The notes: a model not told the origin generated them from the letters alone. A stretch of DNA of 64,000 nt from Paracoccus sp. M683 (GCF_007096355.1 NZ_VKDF01000008.1:62001-126000), one strand, 5' to 3'; positions 38,273 through 47,260 are shown, numbered from the stretch's first letter. Numbers and translations are program-made.

Positions 38273-38745
38273 GTGAAAGAAACGGCAATCCGCCTAGAGC
38301 ATGTGGACAGGTGGTATGGCAGTTCTCGGGTTCTGCGCGACATCAACCTGACCGTCGCTCGCGGTGAACGCATCGTTGTCGCAGGCCCTTCTGGATCGGG
38401 CAAATCGACGCTGATCCGATTCAGCTGTCAGGCGGCCAGCAACAGCGCGTCGCAATCGCCCGGTCGCTTTGCATGCAGCCAAGGATCATGCTGTTTGACG
38501 AGCCGACATCGGCTTTGGAACCCGAGATGATCAAAGAGGTTCTGGATACGATGGTCGGCCTGGCCGAGGATGGGATGATCATGGTTTGCGTTACCCACGA
38601 GATGGGCTTTGCGCGTCAGGTCGCAAACCGGGTGATCTTCATGGATCAGGGCCAGATCGTCGAGCAGAACGCGCCAGACGAGTTCTTCGGCAATCCGCAA
38701 CATGGGCGGACAAAGCTGTTTCTGAGTCAGATCCTGGGACACTGA
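38273..38745 (+). pseudogene. AapP/BztD-like ABC ATPase with a large internal deletion
   Basis: GTG at 38273 (AGGAG upstream) opens [20 protein letters not shown] and Walker [13 protein letters not shown]. Right after it, near 38420, the sequence jumps to [20 protein letters not shown] in another frame, skipping about 90 residues with the Q-loop. The rest is excellent: Walker [16 protein letters not shown], the H-loop [17 protein letters not shown] and the end [14 protein letters not shown] to 38745. The protein family is certain; a functional ATPase is not possible from this sequence. Confidence 0.87.
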
Positions 38746-38790
38746 TGCCAGAAAGCCGCCTTTGCACGGCGCCTGAAGGGGTGGGGTCCC

Positions 38791-39373
38791 ATGCGTGAAA
38801 TCATGGTCTTGGGTGCCGGAATGGTTGGCGTTGCCTCGGCACTTGCTTTGCAGGCGCGCGGGCATTCCGTCACGCTTGTTAAGCAGGCTGGTGCGACGGC
38901 GCTGGTGCATCGAGACGGATATTTTCACCTGTTTCAGGATCCCCGCAAGTTCGAGGCCGCCATCGCCGAGGCCGAGCGTCGGGCCGCAACCTTTGGTGTT
39001 CGCAGTTGGATCCTGGACGGGGCGCAAACCATGGCCGCAGAGCCTGCGCTGACAAATCGACCGGCCGGTGCCGTGCATCGGACCGATAGCTGGACCGTGA
39101 CGGATCCCGGCGGACTGACGAAAGCCTATGCTGCGCTGTTTCAGGCGCGGGGCGGGGGGATACTGATCGGGGATGCGCTGTCGCTGGTCCCGGCCGCTGG
39201 TGGCCAAGCGCGGCTATCATGCACATTTCGATGCCCCAGTCGTTCCGGCCCGTCCGATGCTGCTTGCCGAACATGGCGTCGTTCTGTCACCCATGACATG
39301 CGGCGTGCGCCTGACGACAGGCGCCGCACTTGTCAGGCCCCAGGCTCCGCATGATCTTCGCCAGCTTTACTGA
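38791..39373 (+). pseudogene. DadA-like FAD-dependent amino acid oxidoreductase, deleted and frameshifted
   Basis: ATG at 38791 gives the dinucleotide-binding start MREIMVLGAGMVGVASALAL and QARGHSVTLV, after which the usual GxxTS-containing segment is missing. FHLFQDPRKFEAAIAEAERR to TKAYAALFQARGGGILIGDA is a mid-part. Near 39200 the frame shifts to LVAKRGYHAHFDAPVVPARP, MLLAEHGVVLSPMTCGVRLT and then ends early at 39373. Intact DadA-type enzymes are about 410 residues; less than half remains. Such enzymes oxidise D-amino or N-substituted amino acids at the membrane. Confidence 0.78.
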
Positions 39374-39375
39374 TC

Positions 39376-39624
39376 CAGAAAAGCTTCGGCGAACCGGTCA
39401 GGTTCGGCGGCCTCACGGTGTGCATCGGCGACTATGTCATCGCTGACCGATATGGCGTTGTCGCGACGCCCGCAGGCAGGATCGCGGAAGTTCTGGAAAT
39501 TGCCGAGCGCCTGATGAAGCGGAAAGCAGCCATGATCGCCGGTTTCAGGCAGGGCCGATCCGTGGTCGAGGTCATGCACGACACCCAGTTTCAGGCTGTT
39601 ATGGAGCCGTCTGAAAACCGGTAG
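39376..39624 (+). pseudogene. C-terminal fragment of a third RraA-family protein
   Basis: In frame from about 39376: SFGEPVRFGGLTVCIGDYVI, ADRYGVVATPAGRIAEVLEI, then AGFRQGRSVVEVMHDTQFQ and a TAG at 39622. This is the last third of an RraA/HMG-aldolase-type protein (compare the V-x-FGG-V-x-V-x-PGDYVIAD pattern of the family). The N-terminal two thirds, including the G-x-R-D motif, are gone. It closes the decayed operon, which thus had three RraA-type genes. Confidence 0.75.
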
Positions 39625-39830
39625 CAGATCGGTGATGCCAAAGCGCGTGACGCAGATCCGTCTGGATAATGGTCCGCAAGGCTTTGGTCGTTGGCCATAT
39701 TTTTGACTGCGACATCAATCGGTCCAGGGCAGGACATAAGCGCAAAAGCTGGCCGGGACGGAACGGCCAGCGGGATCGGGATTGGACCCTCGGACTTGCA
39801 GGGCCGTTGCGACGATGCCAAACGGTTGAC

Positions 39831-40925
39831 ATGTCATTCCCGCGCATCGCCCTGCCGCAGGGCTTTCATAACCCGACCATTCTGCTGACGCTGCTGCTGG
39901 CTGCGGTCGGCGGCTGGCTGGCCAGCCGGATCGGCTTGCCGCTTGGCTGGCTGCTGGGGTCGCTGCTGGCTGTCGCCGGGGCCGCGCTGATCGGCTGGCG
40001 CCCTTTGGGGCATCCGGTGCAGATCTGGCCCAAGCTGCGCTCGGGGTTCATTCCAGTGATCGGCGTGTCGATCGGGGCCAGCTTCACGCCCGAGATCCTG
40101 GATCAGGCGGCCGGTTGGTGGCCATCGCTGCTGGCGCTGTGCCTGTTCATCCCGGCGGTGCATTTCCTGTGCTATCGGCTGACGCTGCGGGATGGCCGGG
40201 TCGATCCGGTGACGGCCTTTTACGGCACCATACCCGGCGGGCTGATCGAGGCGGTCGAGATGGGCGTGCAGCGCGGCGCCGATGTGCGGGTGCTGACGAT
40301 GCTGCAATTCCTGCGGCTGATACTGGTGATCGTCTTTGTCCCGCTTGGCTTCACGCTGCTGACCGGTCATGCGGTCGGCTCGGCCAGCGGTGCGGTCATC
40401 GGCGGCGGGCAGGCACATGGAGCCTGGCAATTGCTGTCGCTGCTGGGTGCGGGGGCCCTGGGTGTGATGGCCGGGCTGCTGATCCGGCTGCCCGCCGCGC
40501 TGATCACCGGGCCGATCCTTGTATCGGGGCTGCTGCATCTGGCCGGGCTGGTTCAGGGTGCGCCACCGGGCTGGCTGATGGCGTTGACGCAACTGATCGT
40601 GGGCGGGTCGCTTGGTGTCCGCTTTGCCGGCATGCAACGATCCGAGTTGAAGGCGGCGCTGCATCTGTCTGTCACGAATACCGGGCTGGTGCTGGTCGCG
40701 GCGGCGCTGGTTGCCTGGGGCTTGCAGGCGGTGCAGCAGCAGCCGGTGCAGGCGGTGTTTCTGGCCTTTGCACCGGGCGGCATCGCCGAGATGTCGCTGA
40801 TCGCCTTGTCACTGGAAATCGGTGTGGTCTTTGTCACCGCCCATCACGTCTTGCGGATCGTGTTGTCGGTGGCCTTCGCGCGGCTGGTGGCGGGGCGGGT
40901 GCTGAACCCGCCGCGCCGGGACTGA
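39831..40925 (+). CDS. AbrB-family (duplicated) membrane protein
   Basis: This 364-residue inner-membrane protein has about 10 hydrophobic segments in two similar halves (LLTLLLAAVGGWLASRIGLP with LPLGWLLGSLLAVAGAALIG, and LLGAGALGVMAGLLIRLPAA with ALITGPILVSGLLHLAGLVQ). Conserved small motifs are FYGTIPGGLIEAVEMG and the second-half FAPGGIAEMSLIALSLEIGV. This is the AbrB duplication family, often labelled ammonia-monooxygenase-like or putative transporter/regulator; its substrate is unknown. The start at 39831 (MSFPRIALPQG) is chosen for family fit. The 206 bp between 39624 and 39831 hold no feature that I recognise. Confidence 0.87.
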   Translation: MSFPRIALPQGFHNPTILLTLLLAAVGGWLASRIGLPLGWLLGSLLAVAGAALIGWRPLGHPVQIWPKLRSGFIPVIGVSIGASFTPEILDQAAGWWPSLLALCLFIPAVHFLCYRLTLRDGRVDPVTAFYGTIPGGLIEAVEMGVQRGADVRVLTMLQFLRLILVIVFVPLGFTLLTGHAVGSASGAVIGGGQAHGAWQLLSLLGAGALGVMAGLLIRLPAALITGPILVSGLLHLAGLVQGAPPGWLMALTQLIVGGSLGVRFAGMQRSELKAALHLSVTNTGLVLVAAALVAWGLQAVQQQPVQAVFLAFAPGGIAEMSLIALSLEIGVVFVTAHHVLRIVLSVAFARLVAGRVLNPPRRD

Positions 40926-40942
40926 AAGGAAAGGGATACGGA

Positions 40943-41590
40943 TCAGCCGATCTTGCCCTCTTTCAGCAGCTGGAACCGCGTGGGGAAATACCATTGCAGC
41001 ACCTTGCGGAACCGGTCCGAACCATCGCGCGCCCAGTTCCGCATCAGTTCCGACCCGAACTGGATCGCGGTCACCGGATGGGCCCCGGCCTGAATCATCC
41101 GCTGGAAGGCCCGATCATGTGCCACGGGCGAGATGCCGCCCACCGCATCGGCGACCGGATAGACCTCGAAGCCCTCGGCCAGCATGTCCAGTGTCGGGAA
41201 GGTCAGGCATACTTCCGTCCACAATCCGGCAATGACGACCTTGCGCCGGCCGCTGGCCTGAATGGCCTGCCGAAATTCCTCGTCCTCCCAGGCATTTACG
41301 CCGCTGCGGTCGATTTCGGCCACGCCGGGCAACTCATCCATGATCACCTTTGCGGTGCCGGTATTCACGCCCATGTCGACACCAACGGTCGAGACGACGA
41401 CCGGCACCTCATAAGCCTTGGCCAGCCGGCACAGCGCAACCACGTTCAGGTCGATCTCGTCGCGGGTCGATGAGGTGATCGTGCGATACTGCTCGGGCTG
41501 ATAGTCGATCAACACGAGGATACAGTTTTCCGGCGTCAGCAGGTGGTCGGTCTTGGGATCGCGGATCGGTTCCGGGGTGGTCTTGGGCAT
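40943..41590 (-). CDS. Isochorismatase-family hydrolase
   Basis: This 215-residue cysteine hydrolase of the YcaC-like group has the fold-typical start LTPENCILVLIDYQPEQYRT with the catalytic Asp, a Lys in SGRRKVVIAGLWTEVCLTFP and the nucleophile Cys in that same motif. Members cleave amide or ether bonds of small molecules; the substrate is unknown. The start at 41590 (MPKTTPEPIRDP) is taken because upstream sequence lacks family similarity. It lies at the end of a minus-strand series beginning with the ChaC-like gene. Confidence 0.87.
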   Translation of the reverse strand: MPKTTPEPIRDPKTDHLLTPENCILVLIDYQPEQYRTITSSTRDEIDLNVVALCRLAKAYEVPVVVSTVGVDMGVNTGTAKVIMDELPGVAEIDRSGVNAWEDEEFRQAIQASGRRKVVIAGLWTEVCLTFPTLDMLAEGFEVYPVADAVGGISPVAHDRAFQRMIQAGAHPVTAIQFGSELMRNWARDGSDRFRKVLQWYFPTRFQLLKEGKIG

Positions 41591-41695
41591 CGGTTTGCTC
41601 CTTCGGGGATGATCGGTGACATCGCACTTGTAGCGCCTTGCGCCGCGATGGCGACTAAGCCTGAACGGACGGCATCCGGGCAAAGTTCCGCCCGT

Positions 41696-42121
41696 CTACA
41701 ACAGCCCCATATCGGCCAGCCGGGCGGCCAGTTCGGGCGGCAACGGCTGTTCATCGGTCTTGCCGCGAGGCAGGTCGACCGGCGCCTCGCTGCCTTTCAG
41801 ATAGCGCCAGCCTTGAAAGGGGCGGCGGGGAACGGCCGCCACGCGCACCAGGTCGGGCTCAAGCATCAGGGCGCAGCGGCGGATTCCGTCCTCGCCGATC
41901 CGCTCTTCCAGCCCGATCAGCCGTTGACGCGCCTGCATCACGCCCTTGAACACCCAGTAAAGCGACCCGCCATCCAGCAATTCCTGTTCGCGCTTGGGCC
42001 ACATCCGGGTGACATGAACGGCAGGCTGATCGCCAAAGCGCATCTTCTGCCATGCGACCAGATCCTCTGGTGCATCGGCGCCGACGCATAGCTTCATCAG
42101 GTTCAGGGGTGCGGGACTCAT
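41696..42121 (-). CDS. DUF1489 family protein
   Basis: This 141-residue soluble protein with LNLMKLCVGADAPEDLVAWQ, KMRFGDQPAVHVTRMWPKR and GSLYWVFKGVMQARQRLIGL matches the DUF1489 family, widespread in alphaproteobacteria and without assigned function. The start is taken at 42121 (MSPAPLN); an in-frame upstream start at 42157 is less likely. It lies 52 bp downstream of the MotB-like gene in the same direction, an order that may be conserved in relatives. Confidence 0.85.
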   Translation of the reverse strand: MSPAPLNLMKLCVGADAPEDLVAWQKMRFGDQPAVHVTRMWPKREQELLDGGSLYWVFKGVMQARQRLIGLEERIGEDGIRRCALMLEPDLVRVAAVPRRPFQGWRYLKGSEAPVDLPRGKTDEQPLPPELAARLADMGLL

Positions 42122-42173
42122 GCCCTGATAGATAAAAGCCGCCGCATCCGCCCGCAAGCCACGACGCGGCGGT

Positions 42174-43934
42174 CTAGCGTTCCGTCAGCTTCAACTCGAT
42201 CCGGCGGTTCAGCGCCCGTGCCTCGGGCGTGTCGCCTGCTGCGACCGGGCGGGTATCGGCAAAGCCGGTGGCGGCGACGCGATCCTGCGGAAAGCCCAGA
42301 TCGCCGATCAGATAGCGGACCACGGCCAGCGCCCGTGCCTGGCTGAGTTCCCAGTTGTCGCGATAGCGCCCGGTGCCGGACAGGGGCAGGTTGTCGGTAT
42401 GGCCGTCGACGCGGATGATCCAGTCGATCTCGGGCGGGATCTCGTCGGCGATGCCTTCCAGCATCTCGGCCACGCTGCGGATCTGGTCGCGACCGGCCTG
42501 CGACAGCACGGCCTCGCCCGGCTGAAACAGCACCTCGGAGGAAAAGACAAAGCGGTCGCCCACCACCTCGACCCCCTGGCGGCCTTGCAGGATCTGTGAC
42601 AGCCGGCCGAAGAATTCCGACCGATAGCGGGCCAGATCGGCGGCCTCGGCCTCGGCCTTTTCGCGTGCCTCTTGTTCCAGCGCCAGCCGTGCCTGACGTT
42701 CCTCGGCCGTGCGCAGCAGCGCCGCGTTCAGCTGTTGCCCCAGTTCGGCCACGCGCAATTCCGCCGCCTGCTGATCGCTGCCGGCGCTGTCCAGCGCCAG
42801 TTGCAGCCGCCCAAGCTGCCCTGTCAGCGAGGCCACCTGTTCATTCAGCAGCGCCACCCGGCGCTGGCCCTCGTCGGACAGTCTTTCCTGATCGGCCAAT
42901 TGCTGCCGCGCCGTTGCCAGAAGCGCCGCCTGTTGCTGCGCCTCGGTGGCGGTGTCGCCGGCCTCGGCGGTCAGGCGGTCCCGCGCCGCCTCGGCCGCGG
43001 CGAGCAGGGTCAGTGTTTTCTCGGCCTGCTTGCGGCTTTCCTCCAGCGCAAGTGTCATGGCGGTCAATTCGCTGTCGGCACCCTGCAACCGGTCGCGCAG
43101 CGCCTGCGCCGCCTCGGCCTCGGCCAGTTGCGCCGCCTCGGCCTGCGACAGGGCGGATTGCGCCGCCGTCAGGTCGGATTGCAACTGCGCCTGCCCGGCC
43201 TCGCTGCCCGAATTGCGGCTGCGCAGATCGGCGATCAGTGCCTGAAGCGCATCCCGGCGGGCCGCCGCCAGTCTTGCCTGTTCGGCCTGTGCGTCGATTT
43301 CGGCGCGCGCCGCAGCCACCGCCAGTTCCGCCGCCGATGACTGTCGCTGCGCAGTGGCAAGCTGGTCCTGCAAGGCTGCCTCGCGGCTTGTGGCCTCGGC
43401 ATCGGCGCGTTCGCGGGCAGCCAGCAGGGCCGCCACCTCGGCCTCGAAATCGGTGATGCGGCTGGCCGACTGGTCCAATTGCTGCGCCTGCTGCTGCAAT
43501 TGCTGCTGCCGGGCCTCAAGATCCGCATTCAACCGGGTGATCCGCGCGGCCCGTTCACGCGCCTCGGCCTGAGTTTCGGCCAGATCCGCGGTCAGCGCCT
43601 GCCGCCGGGCCTGTTCCTCGGCCAGTTGGCGCGACATTGCGGCGCTTTCGTCATCGGCCTGCGTCAATGCGCCGGCCAGTTGCGCCACCTGCTGACCCAG
43701 ATCGCCAAGCCGCTGTTCCTGCGCCGACAACTGCTGTCCCTGCGTGCCAAGCTGCTGTTTCTGATCGGCAATCAGCGTGTCCTTGTCGGTGATCTGTTCG
43801 CGCAGCACCGATTGCACGATCATGAAGATCGTCAGCACGAACATCAGCACCATCAGCAGCGCCGTCATCGCATCGACGAATCCCGGCCAGATGGTCGAGG
43901 AAAACCGGTTGGACGATGCGCGATGCAGCGACAT
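42174..43934 (-). CDS. MotB/ZorB-like OmpA-domain protein with a very long coiled coil
   Basis: This 586-residue protein has one N-terminal membrane helix (about 15-43) starting IWPGFVDAMTALLMVLMFVL. The Asp at residue 21 sits exactly where the proton-binding Asp of MotB lies (D-x-MTA). Residues about 45-440 are Ala/Gln/Glu-rich heptad-like coiled coil. The OmpA-like peptidoglycan-binding domain fills about 455-586 (VLFQPGEAVLSQAGRDQIRS, VDGHTDNLPLSGTGRYRDNW, RVAATGFADTRP, ALNRRIELKL). Flagellar MotB and Zorya ZorB are much shorter between helix and OmpA domain. The gene begins 3 bp after its partner ends, so the pair is co-translated. Confidence 0.88.
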   Translation of the reverse strand: MSLHRASSNRFSSTIWPGFVDAMTALLMVLMFVLTIFMIVQSVLREQITDKDTLIADQKQQLGTQGQQLSAQEQRLGDLGQQVAQLAGALTQADDESAAMSRQLAEEQARRQALTADLAETQAEARERAARITRLNADLEARQQQLQQQAQQLDQSASRITDFEAEVAALLAARERADAEATSREAALQDQLATAQRQSSAAELAVAAARAEIDAQAEQARLAAARRDALQALIADLRSRNSGSEAGQAQLQSDLTAAQSALSQAEAAQLAEAEAAQALRDRLQGADSELTAMTLALEESRKQAEKTLTLLAAAEAARDRLTAEAGDTATEAQQQAALLATARQQLADQERLSDEGQRRVALLNEQVASLTGQLGRLQLALDSAGSDQQAAELRVAELGQQLNAALLRTAEERQARLALEQEAREKAEAEAADLARYRSEFFGRLSQILQGRQGVEVVGDRFVFSSEVLFQPGEAVLSQAGRDQIRSVAEMLEGIADEIPPEIDWIIRVDGHTDNLPLSGTGRYRDNWELSQARALAVVRYLIGDLGFPQDRVAATGFADTRPVAAGDTPEARALNRRIELKLTER

Positions 43935-43937
43935 GGC

Positions 43938-45356
43938 CTAGCCCTGATCCGGCGTGTGATGGCCGCGCAGCGACGGCAATTGATCGTCGCGGAACGGGTC
44001 GCCAAAGCGCGCGGCCCTGACCGCACGGGTCAGGACCAGCAGATCCGAGCGCAGCTCGACCAGCATCTCCTCGCGCCCGGCATTCAGATCGTCGGCGATG
44101 CGGTGCAGTGCGGACTCGATCCGCGCCAGTTCGGGGCCGTGATCGGGGGCAGGGGCAGGGGCAGGCGGTGGGGTCTGGGGCAGTCGCGCCATTGCCTCGC
44201 CCTGCGCCACCAGCCGATCCTGCCCGTCAACCAGCCGGTTCAGCCCGCTGGTCAGCGAGGCGGCACGGGCGAGGGTGGATTCGCGTTCCGCCTCGACCTG
44301 GCGCAGCAGCGCCTCGACCGCCTCGGCCATGACCACGACGCGTTCATCGGCATGGGCGGATGCCTGGTCGCGCTGGATGTCGCGTTCGGCATGGAACTGT
44401 TGTAGCCGGTGCATCTGGCCCGCCATCTGGTCAAGGAAGCCGGCGATGGCCGCCTGATCGACGGCCTCGCCATCACCGCCGGCCAGCGAGATGCGGGTAA
44501 AGCCCGACATCCATTCTTCCAGCTCGCGATAAAAGCGGTTCTGACCATGGGTCACGAACAGTTCCAGCAGACCCACGACCAGCGACCCGGCCAGACCCAG
44601 CAGCGAGGATGAAAAGGCGATGCCCATGCCGCCCAGTTGGGCCTCTAGCCCGCCCATCAGCTTGTCAAAGACTTCGACACCGGTTTCGCCCTCTTGCGGG
44701 GCAAGGGCGCGGATGGTGTCGACCACGGCCGGAACCGTGGTGGCCAATCCGTAGAAGGTGCCCAGAAGGCCAAGGAAGATCAGCAGATTGGCCAGATAGC
44801 GCGTGATGTCGCGGGCCTCGTCGATCCGCGTGGCGACTGAATCCAGGATCGAGCGTCCCGCACTGGTCGAGATGACACCCCCCGTCGCATCACGCGTGCC
44901 CAGCAGTCCGGCAAGCGGCGCCAGCAGGCGCGGGGCCTCGTCCAATGCCGCGGTGGCGGGCGGGGCATCATCGGCCAGCGTCTGCCCCAGGTTGAGGCTT
45001 TGCCGGCGATGGGCGGCAAAACGCTCGATCCAGCTGACCGATTTGACCAATTGGGCCACCTGCCAGAAACAGGCCAGCACGCCCAGCACAAAGACGCCCA
45101 GGATCAGCCCGTTCAGAAAGCGGTTTGCGGCAAAGATCGGCAGGATGCGGCCATAGGCGAACCAGGCACCCGCAATCACCAGCGCCAGAACGGCCAGCAT
45201 CAGAAAGCTTTGGCGCACCGGCTGCGAGAATTGCGGTTTGACCGTCGGGCCAAGGGCCTGTGCCCGATTCGCCGTGATCCGCCGGCGCGCGCCCCCCGGT
45301 TCGCGGTCGTCAGGGCTGCGATCGGGCTGCAACGGCTCGGATGTCGGTTCGGTCAA
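43938..45356 (-). CDS. MotA/TolQ/ExbB-like (ZorA-like) proton-channel protein
   Basis: This 472-residue inner-membrane protein has a cytoplasmic Pro-rich start, helices at about 51-70 (FLMLAVLALVIAGAWFAYGR) and 82-102 (LNGLILGVFVLGVLACFWQV), then the MotA/TolQ core: LANLLIFLGLLGTFYGLATT and GMGIAFSSSLLGLAGSLVVG. A C-terminal cytoplasmic tail of about 200 residues is helical with heptad features (AVEALLRQVEAERESTLARA). It should form a stator with the OmpA-domain protein encoded next. No ZorC/ZorD, flagellar or TonB/TolA genes are adjacent, so its output is unknown. Confidence 0.87.
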   Translation of the reverse strand: MTEPTSEPLQPDRSPDDREPGGARRRITANRAQALGPTVKPQFSQPVRQSFLMLAVLALVIAGAWFAYGRILPIFAANRFLNGLILGVFVLGVLACFWQVAQLVKSVSWIERFAAHRRQSLNLGQTLADDAPPATAALDEAPRLLAPLAGLLGTRDATGGVISTSAGRSILDSVATRIDEARDITRYLANLLIFLGLLGTFYGLATTVPAVVDTIRALAPQEGETGVEVFDKLMGGLEAQLGGMGIAFSSSLLGLAGSLVVGLLELFVTHGQNRFYRELEEWMSGFTRISLAGGDGEAVDQAAIAGFLDQMAGQMHRLQQFHAERDIQRDQASAHADERVVVMAEAVEALLRQVEAERESTLARAASLTSGLNRLVDGQDRLVAQGEAMARLPQTPPPAPAPAPDHGPELARIESALHRIADDLNAGREEMLVELRSDLLVLTRAVRAARFGDPFRDDQLPSLRGHHTPDQG

Positions 45357-45443
45357 CTGCTTTGCCCCGTTGTTTTCCTGTCGTGATCTCGGTCGAGTGT
45401 AGGGGCGGGTTTTCGACTTGCCAAGCGGGCTGAATCGACCCGG

Positions 45444-46010
45444 TCAGGACTGATCGCCGCTGCTGCGGTTGCGTTCTTCGATCAGCCGGCGGACATCCTC
45501 GGACAGGGCGTCCAGCATGGCATCGGGCAGCCCGATCTGGGCCAGGTGGCGCGTGGTATTGAACAGGTAATCGGCATTCGGCCCGTTCTGCCCATGCGCA
45601 TCCGAGATGATCTGCGCCTGTTCGCGGGGTGGCAGCCCGCCCGCATATTGCGCATGATCGCGGCGCATCACATAGGTCAGTGCCTCGACGCGGCGCCCAT
45701 CGGACAGGGTCACCGGCAGCACCGCCTCGCGATAGGCATGGGTGACCAGTTCCCTTTGGCGCAGATAGGCCAGAACCTGATCCCGCTCGGTCTCGGGGAA
45801 GCGCAGGGCGATGCCGGTGCAATGGGCCTGCGGATCCTCGTCCAGCCCCAGCACAAGTCCGGGGGATTCGGTCGTGCCCCGATACCGGGTCGAGCGCAGG
45901 CAGAAGCTGCGGGCAAAGCCCTCCAGCCGTGCGGTGGCCGATTCGACGACATGGAAACCGGGATCCCACATCAGCGAGCCATAGCCGAAGACCCAGCAAA
46001 GTGATGACAT
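45444..46010 (-). CDS. ChaC-like gamma-glutamylcyclotransferase
   Basis: This 188-residue GGCT-fold protein has the phosphate-binding YGSLMW motif (WVFGYGSLMWDPGFHVVESA), FCLRSTRYRGTTESPGLVLG and the catalytic Glu in RELVTHAYREAVLPV (ChaC-type R-E). ChaC enzymes cleave glutathione to 5-oxoproline and Cys-Gly. The ATG at 46010 (MSSLCWVFGYGS) is preferred over a TTG at 46040. The next gene downstream is the ExbB-like gene after 87 bp. Confidence 0.88.
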   Translation of the reverse strand: MSSLCWVFGYGSLMWDPGFHVVESATARLEGFARSFCLRSTRYRGTTESPGLVLGLDEDPQAHCTGIALRFPETERDQVLAYLRQRELVTHAYREAVLPVTLSDGRRVEALTYVMRRDHAQYAGGLPPREQAQIISDAHGQNGPNADYLFNTTRHLAQIGLPDAMLDALSEDVRRLIEERNRSSGDQS

Positions 46011-46117
46011 TCTTCGCGATGTCCTTTCTTCTGCGCTCAAGTTAGGCCACCATGCCTGCGGTTCTCAAGAGGCGTGCGGTTGCGATGTCGTATTCGTGCG
46101 CGCAAACAGGGGTTTCG

Positions 46118-47260
46118 ATGCGTTTTCTGCTGCTGCTTGTGCTGCTGGTTGCCGGGATATTGGGCGGCGTATGGCTGGGGGGGGAAAGCTGGCTGACCGG
46201 CCGCGCCTCGGCGCTGATCGGGCAGCGCGAGGATATGTCGGCGGGCAGTATCGCGCCGCTGCGCGAGATGGGGCGGATCGGGCTGCGGGCCGAGCAGGTC
46301 GAATACAGCGGCCATCTGTCCGGCATGCCGGCGGATCTGTCGCTGCCATGGGTCGATATTTGGGTGCCTCCGATGGCGCCGAACGCGGTTCACGCGACCC
46401 TGCCCGAACAGGCGGTTCTGGTGTTGAATGACGGCGCCCCGGTTGATCTGGGACTGGCGGGGGCGCAGGTGATGATGCGCGTGTCGCCGGCCAATGACAT
46501 GGCGATCAGCCGTGCCGCCATCGCGGCCGGGCAGATCACGGTGGCGGGGCAACCGGCGGTCGAGGGGCTGTCGGGCAGGGTCGATCTGGTCGGGTTGGGC
46601 CATGATGCGCCGCGTGCGGCTGGTGCCGCCTATGATGTCGTGCTGCGGTTGGATCGCCTGGATCCGGCTGCGCTGGCGATGCTTGGCCTGCCCGCGCCGG
46701 TTTTGCCGGGCGATCTGGCGGTTCAGGGCGATCTGCGGCTGTGGCTGACCGCGCCGCCGCGGGCCGGGGCGCCCCAAGGGGGGCAGCCACAGCCCATCGG
46801 GTTCAACACACGCGGGCTGAGCCTGAGCATGGGCGATTTGCGCGCCCGGCTTGTGGGCGAGGTCAGGCCCGACGATCAGGGCCGGGCAAGCGGGCGGCTG
46901 GCATTGTATACGGCCGATGCCGATGGCTGGCTGCAAGCGGCGGCCGATGCGGGGATGATCCCGCCTTCCGGCGTGATGCTGGGCGGGGCGGTGCTGCGCA
47001 ATCTGTCGCAGATGCCGCTGAATCCCGAAGCCCCGGCTGAAACAAGCAACCGGGCGGCGAACGGCACGACGATGCGGCTGGCCACCGGCTTTCTCTTTCC
47101 AGAGCCGGCTGCCGATGAAATGCGCCTGCCGATCATCCTGCGCGACGGTCAGGTCTTTCTGGGCAATATTCCTATCGGGTCAGCGCCGCAGTTGCTGGGC
47201 GACCAGGCACAGCGACGCGGGCCGGATCGGGCCACGGCATCAATCCTTGGCAGAGGGTGA
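46118..47260 (+). CDS. DUF2125 domain protein
   Basis: This 380-residue envelope protein begins MRFLLLLVLLVAGILGGVWL, a signal anchor, with GGGG upstream. Its body contains DUF2125 features: YSGHLSGMPADLSLPWVDIW, PNAVHATLPEQAVLVL and DMAISRAAIAAGQITVAGQP. The family is anchored to or in the periplasm and has no assigned function. The start at 46118 is chosen because it initiates the hydrophobic segment. It is convergent with tyrC, overlapping by 21 bp. Confidence 0.83.
   Translation: MRFLLLLVLLVAGILGGVWLGGESWLTGRASALIGQREDMSAGSIAPLREMGRIGLRAEQVEYSGHLSGMPADLSLPWVDIWVPPMAPNAVHATLPEQAVLVLNDGAPVDLGLAGAQVMMRVSPANDMAISRAAIAAGQITVAGQPAVEGLSGRVDLVGLGHDAPRAAGAAYDVVLRLDRLDPAALAMLGLPAPVLPGDLAVQGDLRLWLTAPPRAGAPQGGQPQPIGFNTRGLSLSMGDLRARLVGEVRPDDQGRASGRLALYTADADGWLQAAADAGMIPPSGVMLGGAVLRNLSQMPLNPEAPAETSNRAANGTTMRLATGFLFPEPAADEMRLPIILRDGQVFLGNIPIGSAPQLLGDQAQRRGPDRATASILGRG

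Noticed and set aside
33500..39624. The decayed operon as an island inserted at tRNA-Gly
   Set aside because: It lies on the 5' side of the tRNA, with no integrase and no repeat of the tRNA 3' end seen.
42174..45356. A complete Zorya defence system
   Set aside because: The ZorA/ZorB-like pair is present but ZorC, ZorD or ZorE partners are absent; neighbours are DUF1489 and ChaC genes, which are not defence genes.
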